This document shows, in pieces, positions 58,106-64,000 of a stretch of 64,000 nucleotides of DNA; position 1 is the stretch's first letter, and every line of letters starts with the position of its first letter. The position numbers and the translations under genes were made by a program. This DNA is from Bacteroidota bacterium (lineage in GTDB: Bacteria; Bacteroidota; Bacteroidia; 2-12-FULL-35-15): NCBI GenBank assembly GCA_025963775.1, contig JAOQAD010000037.1, positions 127,638 through 191,637 on the forward strand, written 5' to 3'. A model generated the notes under the pieces. That model was not told the DNA's origin and made no database searches. It saw only the letters and a program-made list of their open reading frames with translations.

Positions 58106-59482
58106 TTACTTTGTCAGTGCGTTGATCACATCATGCCGTGTGATAATGTATGTTTTGTCGAGCTTAAAGTCTTTTACCAATACTGCCGGATTATTATCGG
58201 TGATCATTGCAGACAATGAATCCACCGGCGCTGAAATATCAACGAACGGGAAAGCAGGCTGCATGATGGATTCCACCATGTGAGTTTTCACATCAGGGTT
58301 GGCGATCACTTTGGCGAACATGAGGCTTTCGTTGAGCGAGCCGATGATCCTTCCGCCATTGGTGACAGGCACCTGCGAAATGTTCATTTTGCTCATCAGC
58401 TTCACGGCATTGCCGATTGTATCGTTGCTTTCTACAGTGATCAGCTTTCCATTGGTATTGTTGTTCACGAGGTCTTTCGCCACCAGTCCCTTTTTATCGA
58501 AGAATCCTTTTTCAAGCATCCATTCGTCGTTGAACATCTTTCCTAAATAACGCGTTCCATGATCGTGAAAGATCACAACAACCACATCACCTTCCTTCAG
58601 CTCATCTTTCAGCTGCATCAGTCCGGCCATTGCCGAACCAGCCGAATTTCCTGCAAAAATGCCTTCCTGCTTGGTGATCTCGCGGGTCATCATCGCCGCA
58701 TCCTTATCGGTCACTTTTTCAAAACGGTCGATCACATTGAAATCGACATTCGCAGGTAAAAAATCCTCCCCGATGCCTTCGGTGATGTACGGATAGATCT
58801 CATTTTTATCGAATACGCCTGTTTCCTTGTATTTCTTGAACACCGAACCGTAAGTATCGATCCCCCAGATCTTCACACCGGGATTTTTTTCCTTCAGATA
58901 TTTTCCGGTTCCGCAGATGGTTCCGCCGGTACCAACGCCCACTACAAGGTGTGTGATCTTTCCTTCTGTCTGTTCCCAGATCTCGGGGCCGGTCTGCTCA
59001 TAATGCGCCTGTGAATTGCTTAGATTATCATACTGGTTGGGCTTCCATGCATTCGGAACTTCCTTCACAAGGCGTGAAGAAACTGAATAATATGAGCGGG
59101 GATCTTCGGGATCAACGTCGGTCGGGCAAACGATCACATCCGCACCGAATGCGCGCAGTGCATCCACTTTTTCCTTCGACTGCTTATCTGTTGTAGTGAA
59201 GATACATTTGTATCCTTTAATGATGGCAGCAATTGCAAGTCCCATCCCGGTATTACCGCTGGTACCTTCAATGATGGTCCCGCCCGGCTTTAAGCGCCCG
59301 TCCTTTTCCGCATCTTCCACCATTTTCAGCGCCATGCGGTCTTTAATGGAGTTGCCGGGATTAAAGGTTTCCACTTTTGCATATACGGTGGCTTTCAGGC
59401 CTTTTGTAAGGTTATTGATGCGGACAAGAGGCGTGTTGCCGATTGTTTCGAGGATGTTGTTGCTTGCTTTTCTGAATGCCAT
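58106..59482 (-). CDS. PLP-dependent cystathionine beta-synthase-like enzyme with CBS domain pair
   Basis: Start set to MAFRKASNNILETIGNTPLVRINNL (59482); IIEGTSGNTGMGLAIAAI, VGVGTGGTICGTGKYLKEKNPGVKIWG; C-terminal CBS motifs. Confidence 0.93.
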   Translation of the reverse strand: MAFRKASNNILETIGNTPLVRINNLTKGLKATVYAKVETFNPGNSIKDRMALKMVEDAEKDGRLKPGGTIIEGTSGNTGMGLAIAAIIKGYKCIFTTTDKQSKEKVDALRAFGADVIVCPTDVDPEDPRSYYSVSSRLVKEVPNAWKPNQYDNLSNSQAHYEQTGPEIWEQTEGKITHLVVGVGTGGTICGTGKYLKEKNPGVKIWGIDTYGSVFKKYKETGVFDKNEIYPYITEGIGEDFLPANVDFNVIDRFEKVTDKDAAMMTREITKQEGIFAGNSAGSAMAGLMQLKDELKEGDVVVVIFHDHGTRYLGKMFNDEWMLEKGFFDKKGLVAKDLVNNNTNGKLITVESNDTIGNAVKLMSKMNISQVPVTNGGRIIGSLNESLMFAKVIANPDVKTHMVESIMQPAFPFVDISAPVDSLSAMITDNNPAVLVKDFKLDKTYIITRHDVINALTK

Positions 59483-59555
59483 GAGTTCTGCTTTTTTTCT
59501 GAGGATGCGAAAGTACGAAAAAAGAGGGATGTGGCAAACGGGAATGCAAGGGTGA

Positions 59556-59858
59556 TTATTTTTTGCGCCTGAATTTTTTCTTTGGATTTTTTCGGGTATC
59601 CCAAAACGCAAGTAATTCAATATGCCTGGGTTTTACCCGGTATAACAGCAAATTGTGTTTTGTGACTACAGCTTCACGGATATTATGTTTCCTGGATTGG
59701 CGAAACATTAGTGAATTTTCAGAGATATAGGAAATTATTTTGCTGCTGGCATTCACAAAGTTGGATACTTCGCGTTCGGTCCACTTATCCTGAAGGTAAA
59801 GTATTATTTTTTCAAAAGTATCCTCAGCTTCCGGAGTCCATTTTACTTCTTTAGCCAT
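59556..59858 (-). CDS. RelE/ParE family toxin
   Basis: 100 aa; VKWTPEAEDTFEKIILYLQDKWTEREVSNF...MFRQSRKHNIREAVVTKHNLLLYRVKPRHIELLAFWDTRKNPKK. Confidence 0.9.
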   Translation of the reverse strand: MAKEVKWTPEAEDTFEKIILYLQDKWTEREVSNFVNASSKIISYISENSLMFRQSRKHNIREAVVTKHNLLLYRVKPRHIELLAFWDTRKNPKKKFRRKK

Positions 59859-60076
59859 TTTTTATACTTTTTCATCACATCGCTATGGTTTTTCAACTCC
59901 CCTTTATCTGCCTGTTTTATTCCACGCTCAACCGATTGTTTTATATCAGCAGGCATCTCATCCCAAAAGTCGGAATCCTCTGTTTCAAAAAGAGCTTTGA
60001 TATGTTTGATCAAGGCTGTATTATTTGAATTTAAAAGTTGCTTTACTAATTCAACTTTAGTGACTGCTACATTCAT
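59843..60076 (-). CDS. Cognate antitoxin
   Basis: 77 aa; MNVAVTKVELVKQLLNSNNTALIKHIKALFETEDSDFWDEMPADIKQSVERGIKQADKGELKNHSDVMKKYKKWLKK; overlaps toxin gene by 16 nt. Confidence 0.87.
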   Translation of the reverse strand: MNVAVTKVELVKQLLNSNNTALIKHIKALFETEDSDFWDEMPADIKQSVERGIKQADKGELKNHSDVMKKYKKWLKK

Positions 60077-60114
60077 TATTCTTAATTTATATATAAAGCA
60101 AATTTACAAATTTT

Positions 60115-61368
60115 TCAGCTAAACCTGATCGATTTCACCGGCGTAATTTTAGCGACGATAAAGCTCGGAACGATGAGCATGAGCAGGCAGCATACGAGTG
60201 TGCCTGCATTGAGCAGAAGAATAGTGGCCACATCAAGGTACACAGGCACAACAGAAATATAATACGTTTTCGGGTCGAGCGTAAAGAGCCCGAACTGCTG
60301 CTGCATGAGCGCAATGCCGATCCCGAGCAGGTTGCCCCAGAACAATCCTTTTCCGATGAGGTACAGGGCATTGTATAAAAACACCTGGCGGATGCTTTTA
60401 TTCTTCGCACCAAGCGCCTTCAGGATGCCGATCATATTGGTGCGTTCAAGGATGAGGATCAGTAGCACGGAGATCATATTGATCCCTGCAACGAGCAGCA
60501 TCAGCGTGATCACGATCACGGCATTCATATCCTGCAGGTCGAGCCAGGAGAACACGGTCGGGTTTGTTTCTTTAATGGTTTGCGCCACAAAGCCCTGCCC
60601 TGCAATAGCGTTCACCTCAGCGCCCAGCTCATCGATCTGTTTGTAATCGTTGATCGCGATCTCGAAGCCTCCCACCTGGTCTTCATTCCAGTAATTTAAT
60701 TTCCTGATCTGGCGGATATCCACCAAAGTGAGTTTTTTATCCACATCCTCATAACCGGTGTTGTAGATCCCGGAAATAAAAAATGTTTTCACACGCTGCT
60801 CGTAGCTTACATTTTCGGCGCTGTCGGTTCTCCGGATCAAAAAGTAGATCACCATTTTATCATCCAGCTTCAGCTCCAGCTTATCGGCAAGCAATTTAGA
60901 GATCACGATGCTGCGTGTTACGCCCGTATCACTCACGGTAAAGGTTTTTCCGGCGACAAGATTCTGTTCTATGAAGCTCCAGTCGTAATCCGCACCAATG
61001 CCTTTCAGCAGTACACCTTCATTATCCGTCTTCGTTTTAATGATCCCGCTTTTTGTGGCGTATGATTGAATGTGCCTGATCTGCGGAAGTTCTTTAAGGT
61101 CATCGAGAAAATCCTGCCGGCTGCTGATTGGCTGCGGCTCGTCGCTTACATTGTTGTCGTAATTGGTGATCTGGATGTGTGCGCCAAAGCCGATGAGCTT
61201 GTTCCGGATCTCTTTCTGGAAACCGCTCACAACCGCCAGCGTAAGGATCATCAGGGCCATGCCCAGCGCAATACTAAGCACCGACACCTTCATAATGGGG
61301 CGCGATAATTGATTACTGCCGGAAGATCCGAAAATGATCCGTTTTGCTATGAAGCGTTCGATGCTCAA
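60115..61368 (-). CDS. FtsX/LolE-type ABC transporter permease
   Basis: 417 aa; IERFIAKRIIFGSSGSNQLSRPIMKVSVLSIALGMALMILTLAVVSGFQKEIRNKLIGFGAHIQI; GILKALGAKNKSIRQVFL. Confidence 0.93.
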   Translation of the reverse strand: MSIERFIAKRIIFGSSGSNQLSRPIMKVSVLSIALGMALMILTLAVVSGFQKEIRNKLIGFGAHIQITNYDNNVSDEPQPISSRQDFLDDLKELPQIRHIQSYATKSGIIKTKTDNEGVLLKGIGADYDWSFIEQNLVAGKTFTVSDTGVTRSIVISKLLADKLELKLDDKMVIYFLIRRTDSAENVSYEQRVKTFFISGIYNTGYEDVDKKLTLVDIRQIRKLNYWNEDQVGGFEIAINDYKQIDELGAEVNAIAGQGFVAQTIKETNPTVFSWLDLQDMNAVIVITLMLLVAGINMISVLLILILERTNMIGILKALGAKNKSIRQVFLYNALYLIGKGLFWGNLLGIGIALMQQQFGLFTLDPKTYYISVVPVYLDVATILLLNAGTLVCCLLMLIVPSFIVAKITPVKSIRFS

Positions 61369-61415
61369 TTTTTATTAGCTTTGGGCTTTATACTACGGCA
61401 AAAGTACTATTTTAA

Positions 61416-62627
61416 ATGAAGATGAATAACGCATATATCCTGTTCATGCTGGTGCTGCTCTGCACAGGTGCAAAAGCGCAGGGAATTGTTGCTGTTGAAA
61501 ATACCGTAAAAGGCCCAAACGATATCAAAATGGGAGCCGACCGCATCTCGGAATATCTTCCGCTGCTGCAGGGTAAAGCGGTGGCCATTGTCGCCAACCA
61601 GTCCTCCAACATTAAAAGCACACACCTTGTCGATTCCCTCCTGAAATTAAAAGTGAACATCCGGAAAGTGTTCTGTCCTGAGCACGGTTTCCGCGGATTG
61701 GTGGATGCCGGAGAAAAAGTAAAATCGGAAAAGGACAGCAAAACAGGACTGCCGATCATTTCGCTTTACGGCAAAAATAAAAAACCTTACCCGGAACAGC
61801 TGAAGGATGTGGATGTGGTGATCTTCGACATACAGGATGTGGGCGTCCGCTTTTACACGTACCTCTCTACACTGCATTATGTGATGGAAGCCTGCGCTGA
61901 AAATAAAAAGCAGCTGATCGTGCTCGACAGGCCCAACCCGAATGGCTACTATATGGATGGCCCGGTGCTGGAAGATGCCTGGAAATCGTTTTTAGGATTG
62001 CACCCGGTTCCGCTTGTGTACGGGATGACGATCGGCGAATATGCGCAGATGATCAATGGAGAAGGCTGGCTGAAAGGCGGAGTAAAATGCAATTTAAAAG
62101 TGATCACGCTGCAGGGATATACACATAACGATTTGTACGAGCTGCCTGTGAAGCCTTCACCGAATTTACCGAACATGGCATCTGTTTATTTATATCCCAG
62201 CCTTGGATTATTTGAAGGCACTGTGGTGGCTGTAGGCCGTGGAACGGAGCTTCCTTTCCAGGTGATCGGGCATCCGGCATTCCTGAAAGGCCAGTACACT
62301 TTTGTCCCGCAGCCCAAACCGGGGGCGATGGAGCCTAAATACAAAGGGCAGGAATGCAAAGGATTCAATCTTGTAGATTTCGGAAATGAGTACATGAAGG
62401 ATTACAAAAAGATCTATTTGTTCTGGCTCACCGGGATGTATGAAGGCACGCCGGACAAGAGCACTTTTTTTGATGAGAATTTTAATTACCATGCCGGCAA
62501 TGCCACATTGCAGCAGCAGATCAAAGACGGCAAAAGCGAAAGCGAGATCCGCGCCAGTTGGGCGGAAGGCCTGAAAAAATTCAAAGTGATCAGGAAAAAG
62601 TATTTGCTGTATCCCGATTTTGAATAA
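61416..62627 (+). CDS. DUF1343 / NamZ-family exo-beta-N-acetylmuramidase-like protein
   Basis: 403 aa; VAIVANQSSNIKSTHLVDSLL, VFCPEHGFRGLVDAGEKV, VDVVIFDIQDVGVRFYTYLSTLHYVMEA, LDRPNPNGYYMDGPVLE. Confidence 0.93.
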   Translation: MKMNNAYILFMLVLLCTGAKAQGIVAVENTVKGPNDIKMGADRISEYLPLLQGKAVAIVANQSSNIKSTHLVDSLLKLKVNIRKVFCPEHGFRGLVDAGEKVKSEKDSKTGLPIISLYGKNKKPYPEQLKDVDVVIFDIQDVGVRFYTYLSTLHYVMEACAENKKQLIVLDRPNPNGYYMDGPVLEDAWKSFLGLHPVPLVYGMTIGEYAQMINGEGWLKGGVKCNLKVITLQGYTHNDLYELPVKPSPNLPNMASVYLYPSLGLFEGTVVAVGRGTELPFQVIGHPAFLKGQYTFVPQPKPGAMEPKYKGQECKGFNLVDFGNEYMKDYKKIYLFWLTGMYEGTPDKSTFFDENFNYHAGNATLQQQIKDGKSESEIRASWAEGLKKFKVIRKKYLLYPDFE

Positions 62628-62642
62628 AGCCACTGATTTCTC

Positions 62643-62978
62643 ATGCTTACGTCCAAACAAAAATTAATGCTCCTTTTTATTGATTCGGGATTTTCCAATA
62701 ATCAATATACACTCATTAAACATTTCGACCGCTTTGATTTTCCTGCAGAGCTTGGTGTAAATCTTCGGATTCTTAAGGAGAATGGGCTTATCTCGGTAAG
62801 CGGGCATCATCCTGCAAACGGAACTGAATTTGAATATGTAACAACGGACAAAGGGAAAAAATTCACGGAAAGTGATGGCTTTTATGATGAGATCATGAAT
62901 TATATAAAAAAGCTGGATCAATCAGGACATTTTTCGCAGATCACAGAAACCCTGATCAGGAAAAGGCTGAAGCAATAA
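62643..62978 (+). CDS. Hypothetical protein, winged-helix-like
   Basis: 111 aa; KLMLLFIDSGFSNNQYTLIKHFDRF...LRILKENGLISVSGHHPANGTEFEYVTTDKGKKFTE. Confidence 0.6.
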   Translation: MLTSKQKLMLLFIDSGFSNNQYTLIKHFDRFDFPAELGVNLRILKENGLISVSGHHPANGTEFEYVTTDKGKKFTESDGFYDEIMNYIKKLDQSGHFSQITETLIRKRLKQ

Positions 62979-62985
62979 AAAAGAA

Positions 62986-63011
62986 AAGGGCTGCAAAAAT
63001 CCGCAGCCCCT
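62986..63011. terminator. Terminator hairpin between convergent genes
   Basis: GGGCTGC...GCAGCCC stem flanked by A-rich tract. Confidence 0.7.
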
Positions 63012-63030
63012 TCCCATCTAACACACATCT

Positions 63031-64000
63031 TTATTCGAGGATTATCTTTTTACTGATGCTCTTATCTTCTGTAATGATCTTCACCATGTAAATGCCTTTG
63101 GGCATTCCGCCCAGATCCATTGAAGATATTGTACCTCTATGTACGAACGATTTTACTTTTTCACCTTTCATATTGTACACATAGATCATCGCCTTTTCAT
63201 CCTCTTCTGTTTCTATTTTAAAAACCCCTGTGCTTGGATTCGGATAAATCGTAACATCCTCCTCTTGCATTTCCTCTTCTTCCTCTTGTGATATTTCTTT
63301 AGGCTGAGGCAGCATTGGATGACTTCGGTACATCCCAGGACTTGTATGCGTACCTCCAACACATCCGTGAATAAAAGCAATGAAATACTGGTTAGGGTTT
63401 ACTGATCCGCTTGCAGAAAAGCCCGGATTCAATGTAACTGAGCTGGTGCCCCTGAATGCAGTGGGTACAACAAGAGCAGATGCCACAGGCCCATTGGCAG
63501 TTATAGTTTCAGCCTCATATATGTCCTGCGGGATGCTGCCTGTAAGAGCCCAATTATTCTGCGCCGGGCATTTTAAGTCCGATTTAAAGATCCCCATTCC
63601 ATAGGTACCTGCCCTTACAGTATTTTCAGCGTAATTAATTTCCATCTGCCTGCTATTGATAATTGGAAAACCTGTGTTATAGAGAATCCAGGTTGGCATG
63701 GAAGGGCGCCTGAAATAAATGGCTTTATCCGTTGACAAATAGATCTCATCGTTGCTGGCATGGTCCATTATCATGGAGCAGGCCACCTCATCCGCCGGGA
63801 TCCCATTACTGTAATCCGCCCAGGTGCTGCCATTGTAAGTGAGTATTTTAAGGCCACGGTTGGTTGCAGAGGTATTGATATTACATGCAACATAGATGAG
63901 ATCCTTATTCCAGGGACTTGTTTCCACTGCTACAAGTGTTGCTTTTCCTAAATCGGCAGTGGCGACATTGTTTGCCCCGGGTATAACGGTTGATAAATTC
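63031..64000 (-). CDS. T9SS type A sorting domain protein, 5' part beyond window
   Basis: Frame remains open from 63927 to 64000 (...NLSTVIPGANNVATADLGKATLVAVETSPWNKDLIYVACN); C-terminal VTIYPNPSTGVFKIET...MPKGIYMVKIITEDKSISKKIILE. Confidence 0.85.
   Translation of the reverse strand, partial: NLSTVIPGANNVATADLGKATLVAVETSPWNKDLIYVACNINTSATNRGLKILTYNGSTWADYSNGIPADEVACSMIMDHASNDEIYLSTDKAIYFRRPSMPTWILYNTGFPIINSRQMEINYAENTVRAGTYGMGIFKSDLKCPAQNNWALTGSIPQDIYEAETITANGPVASALVVPTAFRGTSSVTLNPGFSASGSVNPNQYFIAFIHGCVGGTHTSPGMYRSHPMLPQPKEISQEEEEEMQEEDVTIYPNPSTGVFKIETEEDEKAMIYVYNMKGEKVKSFVHRGTISSMDLGGMPKGIYMVKIITEDKSISKKIILE

Noticed and set aside
1-64000. CRISPR arrays, rRNA and tRNA genes, complete IS elements
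   Set aside because: No regularly spaced direct-repeat arrays, no recognisable tRNA/rRNA sequence and no transposase ORF were found by reading; a tRNAscan/Infernal run would be decisive.

Overview
The window is a 64 kb chromosomal segment of a Bacteroidota genome. I infer this from several type IX secretion (T9SS) cargo proteins, a PorP/SprF protein, TAnnTTTG-type promoter boxes and an S46 peptidase. Exact lineage is not assignable by eye. Most genes are housekeeping or typical accessory genes: hutH-like (truncated at the left edge and absent from the ORF track), hisS, S46 peptidase, ettA, a dlt-like operon, two subtilisins, a UbiA-family gene, thiolase, a 7TM-HD phosphohydrolase, a PABS/spermidine synthase-like protein, an ECF-type sigma factor, a UvrD-family helicase/nuclease, a membrane pyrophosphatase, a patatin-BamA fusion, a CBS-like PLP enzyme, an FtsX/LolE-type permease and a NamZ/DUF1343 protein. 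No rRNA, tRNA or CRISPR array was recognised. The strongest candidates for follow-up are: (1) an AT-rich two-gene AAA ATPase + DUF3226/TOPRIM-like cassette at 5.5-7.2 kb resembling PARIS/OLD-type defence modules; (2) an ORF6N gene carrying the same 21-bp near-palindrome upstream of its start and inside its coding sequence; (3) a membrane pyrophosphatase with a ~110-aa Cys/Met-rich C-terminal tail; (4) three paralogous lipoprotein genes sharing an upstream box with 21-bp-period half-sites (LytTR-like geometry) at near-constant distance from the promoter; (5) a five-gene dlt-like operon in a Gram-negative; (6) a 13-repeat type-B T9SS giant coupled to a PorP-SPOR fusion; (7) several families of dispersed intergenic inverted repeats, including a pair that brackets a GxxExxY gene.
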